Notes under the pieces: generated by a model
Databases searched by the model: none
Told to the model about the DNA's origin: nothing
Seen by the model: the letters and a program-made list of their open reading frames with translations, nothing else
Shown here: positions 17,435-26,203 of the stretch, piece after piece
How positions within the stretch are numbered: the stretch's first letter is position 1
Layout of the letters: the number at the start of each line of letters is the position of its first letter
Position numbers and translations under genes: made by a program
From: Candidatus Heimdallarchaeota archaeon
GTDB lineage: Archaea; Asgardarchaeota; Heimdallarchaeia; JABLTI01
DNA: 64,000 nucleotides
Direction: 5' to 3'
Assembly (NCBI GenBank): GCA_019058275.1
Contig: JAHLVW010000036.1
Location: forward strand, 1-64,000

Positions 17435-18370
17435 ATGACTGAAAGATCATTTCTTGGGAAGAGTATAGTCTCTATAAGAGACTTAGACAAAGAAGATTTG
17501 GATCTCATTTTGCAAGAAGCCGAAAAGATGGAAAAAATCATTCATTCTGGCAAGAAACCTCTTGATGGCAAAATTATGGCTGCTCTTTTTTTAGAGCCAA
17601 GTACTAGAACTAGATTAAGTTTTGAAGCTGCTATGCATCGTTTGGGAGGTTATGTAATAACTGTTTCAGACCCAAAATCTTCATCAGCAGCAAAAGGTGA
17701 AAGTCTCTCAGATACTATTAGAACTGTTGAGAATTATTCGGATATAATTGTAATTCGACATCCAATGGAGGGTTCTGCTCGTTTAGCAGCAGAATTTTCA
17801 AGTGTACCAATTATCAATGGCGGTAGTGGTTCAGAGGAACACCCAACACAAGCATTGTTAGACCTTTACACTCTGAAGAAAGAGTTGAAGAATATTAAAG
17901 GTAAAAGAATCGCAATTGTTGGTGACCTCAAGTATGGTAGAACTGTGCATTCATTAGCTTATTCTCTCTCGAAATATAAAGATGTGATAATTGATTTTGT
18001 TTCACCACCATCACTAAAGATCAGAGAAGAAATAAAATCAGACTTAACAGATGCTGGTATAGAATTTCACGAAGTTGAATCATTAAGTGAAGTCATAGCA
18101 AGAGTAGACTCAATTTACATGACAAGAATACAAAAAGAACGTTTTGCACAAGAGAGTGAATATGAAAAAGTGAAAGATGCATTTGTACTAACGAAGAAAT
18201 TACTAGAAAACACTAAAGGATCCATTCCTGTGCTACATCCACTACCAAGAGTTAACGAAATTTCTTATGATGTAGATGAAACCAATCATGCTGTATACTT
18301 TAAACAAATATTTAATGGAGTTCTAGTAAGAATGGCTTTACTAAACATGATACTTGGAGGTAAAATCTAA
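17435..18370 (+). CDS. pyrB: Aspartate carbamoyltransferase catalytic subunit
   Basis: The 311-residue product is a complete ATCase catalytic chain: the carbamoyl-phosphate motif EPSTRTRLSFE near residue 54, IRHPMEGSARLAAE, GGSGSEEHPTQALLDLYT and the HPLPRVNEI segment. It condenses carbamoyl phosphate and aspartate in pyrimidine synthesis. The regulatory chain gene follows after 36 nt, so the enzyme is the allosteric PyrB-PyrI type. Confidence 0.97.
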   Translation: MTERSFLGKSIVSIRDLDKEDLDLILQEAEKMEKIIHSGKKPLDGKIMAALFLEPSTRTRLSFEAAMHRLGGYVITVSDPKSSSAAKGESLSDTIRTVENYSDIIVIRHPMEGSARLAAEFSSVPIINGGSGSEEHPTQALLDLYTLKKELKNIKGKRIAIVGDLKYGRTVHSLAYSLSKYKDVIIDFVSPPSLKIREEIKSDLTDAGIEFHEVESLSEVIARVDSIYMTRIQKERFAQESEYEKVKDAFVLTKKLLENTKGSIPVLHPLPRVNEISYDVDETNHAVYFKQIFNGVLVRMALLNMILGGKI

Positions 18371-18406
18371 TTACCAAAAGAAAGCTGAGTTTAGGAGTTA
18401 TATGAA

Positions 18407-18895
18407 ATGTCAAGTAACGAATTAAAAGTTTCTAAAATCAAAGAAGGTACAGTTATCGATCATGTAAATGCAGGTATGGCTCTAATTGTTCTCGAGATGC
18501 TTGGAATAACTGGAACAGAAGGAACGGTTGCAACATTGTCTATGAATGTTCCAAGTAAGAAGAGTACTAAGAAAGATATTGTTAAGATTGAGAAACGATT
18601 TCTCCATAGAAATGAAATTAACCAGATTGCTTTGATAAGCCCAAATGCAACTATAAATGAAATTAAGGATTATAAAGTTGTTAATAAATTCCAAGTTGAA
18701 TTGCCAGATGTTGTCATTGGCTTTCCTAAATGCATCAATCCGAGATGTATCACAAATGCACGAGAACCTCCAAAACAAACCTACTATGTTAAGAGTATAA
18801 ACCCACTAAAAATCAGATGCAAATATTGCAATATCGATATGAATCAAAGTGATGTTGTAAAACAACTAACAAAATTCCAAGGTTTAACTAAATAG
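18407..18895 (+). CDS. pyrI: Aspartate carbamoyltransferase regulatory subunit
   Basis: The 162-residue product has the N-terminal allosteric nucleotide-binding domain (EGTVIDHVNAGMALIVLEML) and a C-terminal zinc domain with four Cys: CINPRC and, about 27 residues later, CKYC. The zinc site holds the contact to PyrB. Its presence implies feedback by nucleotides as in other archaea and enterobacteria. Confidence 0.97.
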   Translation: MSSNELKVSKIKEGTVIDHVNAGMALIVLEMLGITGTEGTVATLSMNVPSKKSTKKDIVKIEKRFLHRNEINQIALISPNATINEIKDYKVVNKFQVELPDVVIGFPKCINPRCITNAREPPKQTYYVKSINPLKIRCKYCNIDMNQSDVVKQLTKFQGLTK

Positions 18896-18911
18896 TAAGA
18901 TAAATAGTAGC

Positions 18912-18946
18912 ATTCCCCTTGTGGGAATATCTATTTACCTTTTTCT
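18912..18946 (+). terminator. Hairpin terminator after pyrBI
   Basis: ATTCCC (18912-18917) and GGGAAT (18923-18928) form a stem with loop CTTGT, followed by a pyrimidine-rich stretch with five T residues. It lies between pyrI and the convergent eL38 gene. Confidence 0.6.
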
Positions 18947-18950
18947 AAAA

Positions 18951-19145
18951 TTAAAGGTCAATAATTGGTATTGAAATTCTTGTTCGTATAGCTTCAGCTT
19001 CATTTACTGATACTTTGATAGTGTAGAGTCTTTTTTTGGTTCGGAATTTCATTTTTACGATATCACCAATTCTTTTCACTCTGCATTCAGTAGCTTGAGC
19101 AATTATTTCGTCTAGTTTTGATAAGTCTTTGATTTCAACGGGCAT
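18951..19145 (-). CDS. rpl38e: Large ribosomal subunit protein eL38
   Basis: The 64-residue product matches eL38: the N-terminus MPVEIKDLSKLDEII parallels the eukaryotic MPxEIKxIKxF start, followed by VKMKFRTKKRLYTIKVS, the beta-sheet core with the RYLYTL-like strand, and a short C-terminal helix. eL38 has a patchy distribution in archaea (TACK, Korarchaeota, Asgard) and is universal in eukaryotes, so it also helps place the organism. It is convergent with pyrI. Confidence 0.82.
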   Translation of the reverse strand: MPVEIKDLSKLDEIIAQATECRVKRIGDIVKMKFRTKKRLYTIKVSVNEAEAIRTRISIPIIDL

Positions 19146-19277
19146 GATGTTCCCTTCTTATTTTTGATTTATACTACTCGTTCTTCATATTGCTGAGTAT
19201 TTAAGATTTTGTTTTAGAAAGAATTTTCAGTTCATAAAGATGTCTAAAAAAAAGAAAATTAAATCACTGTAGCATTA

Positions 19278-20558
19278 CTACAGTAATTTTTCTCCTTCTG
19301 TAATATCTCCCATAACTAAACCAGAAATCATTTTTGGATAGAAATCTGTTGACTTTTGTGGCATTCTTTCATTCTTCTTAGATGCATCAAGCACCTGAGC
19401 AGCTTTTGTTGAATTCATTATTACAGCTGTTTTAGCTTTTCCACTATCAACCTTAGCTATTGCATCCTTTATCCATCGAATATAGAAAATATCTTCATCA
19501 ATTTTTAGATGTTCAGTTTTAATGATGCCATTGAATAGTACTTCGCGAACTATAACAACATCTAAAGTTTTGTAGGAATTTGCATGTTCCTCTTTTAGGA
19601 AAATATCAACAGTTTTTGGATCCTTTAGGACGATACCATATGCTTTCCCACCAGTATAGATAGTGAAAGCATGCTTATCATGAGAAGCCATGAATTCTTC
19701 AATCTTATCCTTATCCAAGTTCGTTACATCAAAGTATTTCTTGATTTCCTTCCATGCTTTATCATCAATTTCGTGATGAGCTAGAACACGGTGTGTAGGT
19801 AAAATAATCAATCCTTCATCTTGAACTGGAACTAAGAGTGTCATTCTGAAGTTAGCTGCTTCATCTTCAGTCCAACCCTTTCGCTCTTTTCTCAGTTCAT
19901 CTCGGTAACCACAAGCTGTTTCATATCGGTGATGACCATCAGCGATTACTACCTGACCTGGAGGGATTTCAAAAACATCTTGAATAATCTTGATTTTTTC
20001 AAGATCTTCTATTTTCCATACTCTATTACGAACATCAAGATTATCGATGACATCCATGATTGGTTCTACTTTAGCAACTTCATTAAAGATCCTTATTGTG
20101 ACTTTATCAGGATCATTATATAACATGAATCCTGGTTCAAGGAATTTCTGAGTTGCCATTAGCATATTTAAGCGATCGATTTTAGGTCCTTTATGAGTCC
20201 ATTCATGAGGGAGAACAATTCCTTCTTCAAAGTGATGCAATTTTACTGCTGCAAAAAATCCCTTGCGAATGTATTTCTTACCATCAATTTCAAAATCCTG
20301 GAAATAGACGTAGAAACCTAGCTTATCATCTTGTTTGAAGATATCTTCGCTAATCCATTTTTCTAGTCTTTGTTTTGATATTTCGTATCGATTTTCTTCT
20401 ATGGGTAATGTTAATCGACTATAATTATAATCCGATTTTGCATAATACATCTCTTGCATTTCAGCTGTAATTTTATCGTAAGGCTGTGCTACAAGATCTT
20501 CTAATTTTCCTGCTTTTTCAGTATATTTAATTCCTTTAAAGGGACGTATTTCTACCAT
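19278..20558 (-). CDS. DUF1015 family protein
   Basis: The product belongs to the DUF1015 family, found in archaea and bacteria and often near D-3-phosphoglycerate dehydrogenase. Family marks are MVEIRPFKGIKYT at the start, LVAQPYDKI, LPHEWTHKGPKIDRL and VIADGHHRYETACGY with its conserved HH pair. The family usually starts at MxxIRPF, so ATG 20558 is preferred to the ATG six codons upstream. Its placement next to serA and the aminotransferase suggests a role in serine-related metabolism, which is inference; no reaction is established. Confidence 0.85.
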   Translation of the reverse strand: MVEIRPFKGIKYTEKAGKLEDLVAQPYDKITAEMQEMYYAKSDYNYSRLTLPIEENRYEISKQRLEKWISEDIFKQDDKLGFYVYFQDFEIDGKKYIRKGFFAAVKLHHFEEGIVLPHEWTHKGPKIDRLNMLMATQKFLEPGFMLYNDPDKVTIRIFNEVAKVEPIMDVIDNLDVRNRVWKIEDLEKIKIIQDVFEIPPGQVVIADGHHRYETACGYRDELRKERKGWTEDEAANFRMTLLVPVQDEGLIILPTHRVLAHHEIDDKAWKEIKKYFDVTNLDKDKIEEFMASHDKHAFTIYTGGKAYGIVLKDPKTVDIFLKEEHANSYKTLDVVIVREVLFNGIIKTEHLKIDEDIFYIRWIKDAIAKVDSGKAKTAVIMNSTKAAQVLDASKKNERMPQKSTDFYPKMISGLVMGDITEGEKLL

Positions 20559-20672
20559 TATTAACCACTTATCCATTTATCATAAGAAAAACTAATGGAA
20601 GCTAAAGTTTTTTTTCTTTAGCTCCAATTGTATTTAGTAATTAATCTTTTGGATTTTCTAGAAATTAGCCTT

Positions 20673-21587
20673 TCAGAGTTTTTTTAACTCCTCAATAACT
20701 GCTTCTGCTACTTGTATACCAGCTCGTTCTTGTCCTTCAGCTGTCATTGCTCCAATATGTGGGCTACCAATAACATTTTCAAGTTCAAGTAGTTTTTTAG
20801 AAGATTCTAACTCTACTGGTTCTTTTTCCCAGACATCAAGTGCTGCTCCAGCGACTTTGCCACTTTTAATTGCTTCATAAAGAGCGTTCTCATCAATGGT
20901 ACCACCACGTGCACAATTGATAATGAAAACTCCATCTTTCATTTTAGCAATTGCATCTTTGTTGATTATGTGTTTTGTTTCTGGTGTTAATGGTAAATGC
21001 AATGATAAATAGTCAGCATTTGTAAAGACATCATTTATTTCACATTGATCAACACAAGCTTCATTTATTTCTCCTCTTCTTCTACAACCCACAATTTTCA
21101 TTCCAAGAGCATGGCATTTTCTTGCTAAAGCTGAACCAATGCGTCCACAACCCACAATACCTAAGGTTTTACCTCCAAGCTCCAAACCCTTTAATTGCTT
21201 TTTAGCCCATTCACCTTTTCGCAATGTTGTTGTTCCTTTAACGACTTTTCGGGCTAAGGCAAACATAAATGCTAATGCTAATTCCGCAACAGTATCTGTA
21301 GTAGCATTGGGTGTATTTCGAACAGTTATACCTCTTTCTTCACATTTCTTAAGGTCTACATTGTCTAATCCAATTCCTGCCCTACCAACAACTTTCAAGT
21401 TTTTTGCTGCTTCTAGCAAATTACCTTTTACTTTTGTAGCTGATCTAATAACAATAGCATCATAGTCACCAACAATTTTTGGCAGCTCATCTTTTGGAAT
21501 ATCCCAGGCTTCATTTACTTCATAGCCTTCTTTTTTTAGGAGCTCTATACCTTTATCAGCAATTTTATCTGTAACGATGACTTTCAC
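20673..21587 (-). CDS. serA: D-3-phosphoglycerate dehydrogenase, short form
   Basis: The 304-residue product is a D-2-hydroxyacid dehydrogenase most like short SerA: IVIRSATKVKGNLL and GRAGIGLDNVDL, the NAD-binding GIVGCGRIGSALARK, then the catalytic Arg in NCARGGTIDE, the Glu in KEPVE and the His in SPHIGAMTAE. It lacks the C-terminal ACT regulatory domain of longer forms. Only 4 nt separate it from the upstream aminotransferase gene, which fits a serine biosynthesis pair. Confidence 0.87.
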   Translation of the reverse strand: MKVIVTDKIADKGIELLKKEGYEVNEAWDIPKDELPKIVGDYDAIVIRSATKVKGNLLEAAKNLKVVGRAGIGLDNVDLKKCEERGITVRNTPNATTDTVAELALAFMFALARKVVKGTTTLRKGEWAKKQLKGLELGGKTLGIVGCGRIGSALARKCHALGMKIVGCRRRGEINEACVDQCEINDVFTNADYLSLHLPLTPETKHIINKDAIAKMKDGVFIINCARGGTIDENALYEAIKSGKVAGAALDVWEKEPVELESSKKLLELENVIGSPHIGAMTAEGQERAGIQVAEAVIEELKKL

Positions 21588-21591
21588 TTTA

Positions 21592-22662
21592 TTACAGCTC
21601 CCAAATTTCTTCTATATTTTTGCAAACATCTTGAACGTCTGCTACAGTCCATTCACCCATGTGACCAATTCTGAAAGTTTTTTCCTTCAGATTACCATAA
21701 CCATTAGATATCATATAGTATCTCTTAGCTAATTCTTTATTTAAACCTCCAACATTTTTGCCTTGAGTGTTTTTGATTGTGGAGACTGTTAATGATTCGT
21801 ATCCAGGCTCTGGAAACATTTCGAAATGCTTCTTAGCCCAATCTTGGGTCCATTTAGCCATGTCAACATGTCTTTGATATCGTCCTTCTGCTGTTTCTTT
21901 GAGCATTCTATCTAGTTGATAATCAAGAGCATAAAGTAAGGAAACATTCGGTGTGCTTGGAGTTTGTTGTTTCTTCATCCAATAATCATAGATGCCTTTT
22001 ATGTCTGTATATCTACCTCTATCAGGAACTTCTTCAGCTCTCTTAAGTGCTCCTTCTGAAACGAATCCAATTGCTAATCCAGGTGGTAAAGCATATGCTT
22101 TTTGTGTAGAAGCATAAATAAGATCGCATTGGATTTTCTCTGGTTCAACTTTATCACCACCCATTGCGCTCACTGAATCAATGACATACATTATGTCTGG
22201 ATATTCTTTTTTGACTGCTTTGCCAATTTCATATATTGGATTTCTTACTCCTGTGCTAGTTTCATTATGGCAAATTGACAGAGTATCATAATTGCCAGAA
22301 GCAAGTTTCTCAAGGATCATTTCAGGCTTGATGGCATAACCCCAATCAACATCTAAAATGTCAATCTCCTTTCCACAATCTCTAATTGTCTCAGCACAAC
22401 GTTTAGAAAAGGCTCCATTTACACAACAGAGTGCTTTTTCTTTTACAAGTGCTCTTCCGGTGATGTCCATGAAGATAGTACCAGAAGCTGTTAACACTGT
22501 CACCCATTGTTCAGTGCTATGAAACTTCTGTAATTTGTCAATAATACCTGTATATAACTCTGTGAATTCCTTTGGTCTGTGACCAATAAGAGGTTTAGCT
22601 TGTTGTTCAAGAACCTCAGCAGGAACTTCAGTAGGTCCAGGAATGAATAATCTTTTATGCAA
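21592..22662 (-). CDS. Class V aminotransferase (serine-pyruvate / alanine-glyoxylate type)
   Basis: The 356-residue product is a PLP-dependent fold-type I enzyme with FIPGPTEVPAEVL at the start, HNETSTGVRNPI, VIDSVSAMGGD (Asp for the pyridine nitrogen) and the Schiff-base lysine in STQKAYALPPG near residue 187. It overlaps in function with alanine-glyoxylate aminotransferase. Linked with serA, it may act as the phosphohydroxypyruvate aminotransferase that archaea lacking SerC use. The substrate is inferred from context. Confidence 0.85.
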   Translation of the reverse strand: MHKRLFIPGPTEVPAEVLEQQAKPLIGHRPKEFTELYTGIIDKLQKFHSTEQWVTVLTASGTIFMDITGRALVKEKALCCVNGAFSKRCAETIRDCGKEIDILDVDWGYAIKPEMILEKLASGNYDTLSICHNETSTGVRNPIYEIGKAVKKEYPDIMYVIDSVSAMGGDKVEPEKIQCDLIYASTQKAYALPPGLAIGFVSEGALKRAEEVPDRGRYTDIKGIYDYWMKKQQTPSTPNVSLLYALDYQLDRMLKETAEGRYQRHVDMAKWTQDWAKKHFEMFPEPGYESLTVSTIKNTQGKNVGGLNKELAKRYYMISNGYGNLKEKTFRIGHMGEWTVADVQDVCKNIEEIWEL

Positions 22663-22931
22663 GTATTTTTTTCCTCCAAATCTACTTCTTGTGAAATATA
22701 TTCAGCAAAGACCACAGACTATTTTGTACTATTTGAAACTTTGCCAAAATCACAAAAATAAACTCTATATAGCATTTTTAATTTTATCTCAGACTTTCAG
22801 ATTAGAAACAACCGGATATTAATTTATTTGAATGATAACAAAGTATCTAATTAAGTTTCCATCATTTTAGAAGGTAAAAGATATATTTAAGGAAAGACTA
22901 TGGAAAATATACATTAAGGTGCGAATGAAAA

Positions 22932-23180
22932 ATGGCTAGTGCTTATGTTTTAATCAATACAGAAATTGGCGGAGAAGAAGACGTTATAAATCAATTAAAC
23001 GAAATGAAAGAGGTTGAGGAAGTTTCTGTAGTCTATGGTGTCTATGATATAGTTGCTAAGATAACCTCTGATACTATGGAAAACCTCAAAGGAATTATAA
23101 CAACAAAAGTTAGACATCTCAATAAAGTAAGGTCTACAATGACTATGATAGCAGCAGAATCTAGGCTTATTAAGAAATAA
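22932..23180 (+). CDS. Stand-alone Lrp/AsnC ligand-binding (RAM) domain protein
   Basis: The 82-residue product is the RAM effector-binding domain of Lrp/AsnC regulators without the DNA-binding half: ASAYVLINTEIGGEEDVINQL, SVVYGVYDIVAKI and VRHLNKVRSTMTMI. Such proteins bind amino acids and can form mixed oligomers with full-length Lrp. A TATA-like GATATATTTAAG lies near 22880, about 25 nt from a probable start site. A close paralogue lies convergently 160 nt away. Confidence 0.88.
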   Translation: MASAYVLINTEIGGEEDVINQLNEMKEVEEVSVVYGVYDIVAKITSDTMENLKGIITTKVRHLNKVRSTMTMIAAESRLIKK

Positions 23181-23282
23181 TTAATTCCAAGATCTCTACA
23201 TTTTCTTTTTTATTTCAAACAATCCACTATTTTATTACATTTTAAGCTTGTTTACTTCATTTAAAATGAGAAAAATAATGAT

Positions 23283-23303
23283 TGTGAGATAAAGCATCTC
23301 ACA
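23283..23303 (-). terminator. Hairpin between the two RAM-domain genes
   Basis: TGTGAGAT (23283-23290) and ATCTCACA (23296-23303) form a perfect 8-bp stem with loop AAAGC. On the minus strand it lies 40 nt past the downstream RAM gene and is followed by a T-rich run, so it probably terminates that gene. Confidence 0.5.
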
Positions 23304-23343
23304 TAGGAGAAAAACAAAAAGTATAGTATTATTAAGCGATGTT

Positions 23344-23577
23344 TTACTCTTGACTAGCAATCATGGTCATTGTTGATCTGACTTTGTTTAAGTGGCGTAC
23401 TTTAGATGTAATTAATTCTTTTAATACTTCCATCGTATCTGCTTCTAATTTAACAATTACATCATATACCCCATAGACTACACTTACTTCTACGACTTCT
23501 TTCATCGCTTTTAGTTGATTTACTACTTCTTGTTCTCCACCAATTTCCGAGTTAATTAGTACATATGCTTTAGCCAT
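23344..23577 (-). CDS. Stand-alone Lrp/AsnC ligand-binding (RAM) domain protein, paralogue
   Basis: The 77-residue product is nearly colinear with the protein at 22932-23180, sharing AYVLIN-EIGGE, SVVYGVYD and the C-terminal VRHLNKVRSTMTMI. It has no DNA-binding domain. The two genes face each other, so they arose by duplication with inversion or by rearrangement. Charged positions on the ligand-facing strand differ, which may mean different effectors. Confidence 0.87.
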   Translation of the reverse strand: MAKAYVLINSEIGGEQEVVNQLKAMKEVVEVSVVYGVYDVIVKLEADTMEVLKELITSKVRHLNKVRSTMTMIASQE

Positions 23578-23714
23578 GTTTTTTATTACTCCTGTAAGTA
23601 ATCACTATTGCTTTTGTTGACTGTTAGTTTTTTTTATTTATTAGCTTTTTCTAATGACTATTGAATGGATATATTAACTTTTCTTTTTTATAAATTAAAT
23701 CGCAATCCATTTTT

Positions 23715-24719
23715 TTACTCGTAAATTTCTGGATTTACACAATTTGGCGGAACTTTTCCAGCTAATCCTGCTAGAAGATTCTCTACAGCTATCATACCCA
23801 TTTTTGTTCTTGTTTCAATAGTTGCACTACCAATATGGGCTGTTATTATAATATTATCTAATTCTGCTAATCCCGGAGCTAAAGCTGGTTCATGCTCATA
23901 TACATCTAAAGCTGCTCCAGCAATATGCTTATCTTTCAAAACCCTCACAAGTGCTTGCTCATCAATAACAGCTCCTCTAGAAGTATTGATTAAATAAGTT
24001 GAAGGTTTCATCATCAAAAGCTCTTTTTCACCAATAAGATGTTTTGTCTTATCAGTCAGTGGAACGTGTATTGAAATATAGTCTGATTCCTTGAGTAGTT
24101 TCTCCAAAGAACAATATTCCATATTTAATTTCTTTTCCAATTCTTCATGTCTTCTTGTATCGCTATACAAAACTTTCATTTGAAAACCTTTAGCTGCTCG
24201 CTCTGCTACAGCAGAACCTATTCTACCACAACCCACAATTCCTATGGTTTTCTGATAGATATCATTACCTAATTGTAGAAGTGGTCCCCATCCCTTGAAC
24301 TCTCCTGCTCTAGTAAATTTATCACTTTCAACAATTTTTCGAGATATTGACATTAATAATGCAAAAGCCAAATCTGCTGTTGTATCAGTTAAAACTCCAG
24401 GTGTGTTGGTAACTGGTAACTTTCGTTTAGTTGCTGCTACAACATCAATATTGTTATAACCAACAGCATAAGTAGCAATAATTTTGAGACTATCACCTGC
24501 TGCTTCCATAATTTCAGCATCAATTGTATCAGTTAGTAAACAAATCAATCCATCTTTTCCTTTAACACCCCTCAAGATTTCATCTTTAGTTAAAACTCTG
24601 TCCTCTTCGTTCAATTCTAAATCAATATTGTGTTTCTTCAAGTAATCAATTGCACTTTGAGGTATTTTTCTTGTTAAAAATACTTTATGGGTTTTCATTA
24701 CATACAATCCTTCTTTCAT
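23715..24719 (-). CDS. D-2-hydroxyacid dehydrogenase, glyoxylate reductase-like
   Basis: The 334-residue product has the two-domain 2-hydroxyacid dehydrogenase layout: YAVGYNNIDV, GIVGCGRIGSAVAERA (NAD(P)-binding), INTSRGAVIDE (catalytic Arg), EHEPAL (Glu) and TAHIGSATIETR (His). It is most like archaeal glyoxylate/hydroxypyruvate reductases. An ATG seven codons inside (24698) gives the family-typical start MKTHKVFLTRK. A paralogue, serA, is 2 kb away. Confidence 0.85.
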   Translation of the reverse strand: MKEGLYVMKTHKVFLTRKIPQSAIDYLKKHNIDLELNEEDRVLTKDEILRGVKGKDGLICLLTDTIDAEIMEAAGDSLKIIATYAVGYNNIDVVAATKRKLPVTNTPGVLTDTTADLAFALLMSISRKIVESDKFTRAGEFKGWGPLLQLGNDIYQKTIGIVGCGRIGSAVAERAAKGFQMKVLYSDTRRHEELEKKLNMEYCSLEKLLKESDYISIHVPLTDKTKHLIGEKELLMMKPSTYLINTSRGAVIDEQALVRVLKDKHIAGAALDVYEHEPALAPGLAELDNIIITAHIGSATIETRTKMGMIAVENLLAGLAGKVPPNCVNPEIYE

Positions 24720-24904
24720 CTATTTTTTATTACGATTATAATTATTTCAATTTTCTTCAAATAGATTTAAAATTATAACAATCCATATCGAATATTACTT
24801 ATAGGATAATCTATTTTATTAGTTACTACAAAATTATTTAATTACTTGCTTAGTAAAGAAGGAAGCAAACTAAAACATTAATTTCTTTATGGAGGATCAA
24901 AACA

Positions 24905-26131
24905 ATAATAGCATTCTTTGTCGACCGCTTTTCACAAAATGATATAGGTGGAGTTAAATCCTATCTAAGAAGGATTACAAAAGCTCTGAAATCAAAAGGA
25001 TATCAACCAGTAATTCTTACTCAAATTACAAAAGATGATTCTTCAAACAAAGAAATAATAGATGGGATAGACATCATTCGATTTTTCTGTGGAGATCTAG
25101 TAGATAGAACAAAAGAATTCAATTTACTATCTGAAGAAGAAAGGATTTCGAATGTTGAAAGGTTATTTCAAAAAGATGATATCGAAACTACCGCTACAAA
25201 ACTCGCAAATGAATTAAAAGATTTTATAACTAAACATAAACCTAAAGCTATTCATTTTCATAATTCTTATTTTGTTTCTCCATATGCTTTGTATTTTCTA
25301 AAACAAGTATTGAATTTCAGATCACTTACACCTTTTTATTTTTGGAGTCATAGTCCATCATTCAAATTAATCATGCCAGATGGAACGGAATCGAATTTAT
25401 ATGAAGCATTAAGGTCATTTCAAAATCATTTCAAAGGAATTTTATCGGTAAGTAAATCTGTTCAAAATCACATGTTCAAATCAGGTATTAATTCAAAAGT
25501 AAAATATTTGGGAGTAGATACAGAGGTTTTCAAAAAGAAGGATTCACCAAGCTTTAAAATTCGTGAGAAATTTAACATTTCTGACGATGCTTTTGTTATT
25601 CTTTATACTGGTAGAATCATAAAGGAAAAGGGTTTAGATATTCTTCCTGAAATTTACAAGAAGCTAATAGATCGAGATAAGGCATTTCTGACTATCCACT
25701 TTTTATTCATTGGAGATGGGAAGTATCGAAAGGAATTTGGAGAACAAATCAAAAATGAAAATCTAGACCATCGCTTTCATTTCGCTGTTGTGGATTCTGA
25801 TGAGAAGCTTGCTGATATTTATTCAAGCGCAAATTGCTTCATCTTACCATCAAGAAGAGAGGCATTAGGTTTATCTCTCCTAGAAGCAATGAGCTGCTCA
25901 TTACCTTGCCTTGCATCTGACCTCCTGGGAATAAATGAAATAATCAAGAATACAAAAAATGGGTTATTAATTCCACTAGATAATCAAACTGAATATGTTC
26001 GTTGGATTTCAGGATTATATGTAAATAAAAATTTACGAAACGACTTGGGACAAGCTGCTAGGGTAACTGTTGAAGAAGAATTTAGTTTTGAAAGTCATGT
26101 AAATTACTTCATAAAGAGATTACTGAGATAG
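24905..26131 (+). CDS. GT4-family glycosyltransferase with no standard start codon
   Basis: The coding frame is continuous from about 24905 to 26131 (408 codons). The N-terminal domain begins IAFFVDRFSQNDIGGVKSYL, the usual GT-B opening with the GGV loop, and the C-terminal domain carries REALGLSLLEAM, the GT4 EX7E motif. No in-frame ATG, GTG or TTG occurs before a TTG at 25289, which would delete about 128 residues. A strong GGAGG at 24891-24895 places ATA 24905 at ideal spacing, so a rare ATA start is proposed. A one-base indel that put ATG 24890 out of frame is the alternative. Confidence 0.8.
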   Translation: MIAFFVDRFSQNDIGGVKSYLRRITKALKSKGYQPVILTQITKDDSSNKEIIDGIDIIRFFCGDLVDRTKEFNLLSEEERISNVERLFQKDDIETTATKLANELKDFITKHKPKAIHFHNSYFVSPYALYFLKQVLNFRSLTPFYFWSHSPSFKLIMPDGTESNLYEALRSFQNHFKGILSVSKSVQNHMFKSGINSKVKYLGVDTEVFKKKDSPSFKIREKFNISDDAFVILYTGRIIKEKGLDILPEIYKKLIDRDKAFLTIHFLFIGDGKYRKEFGEQIKNENLDHRFHFAVVDSDEKLADIYSSANCFILPSRREALGLSLLEAMSCSLPCLASDLLGINEIIKNTKNGLLIPLDNQTEYVRWISGLYVNKNLRNDLGQAARVTVEEEFSFESHVNYFIKRLLR

Positions 26132-26203
26132 CTAGAAGTTTTATCACAATCCAATCTCTACAAATATAAAGATACTAATTCGTTTTCTGTATGTGATGAT
26201 AAC

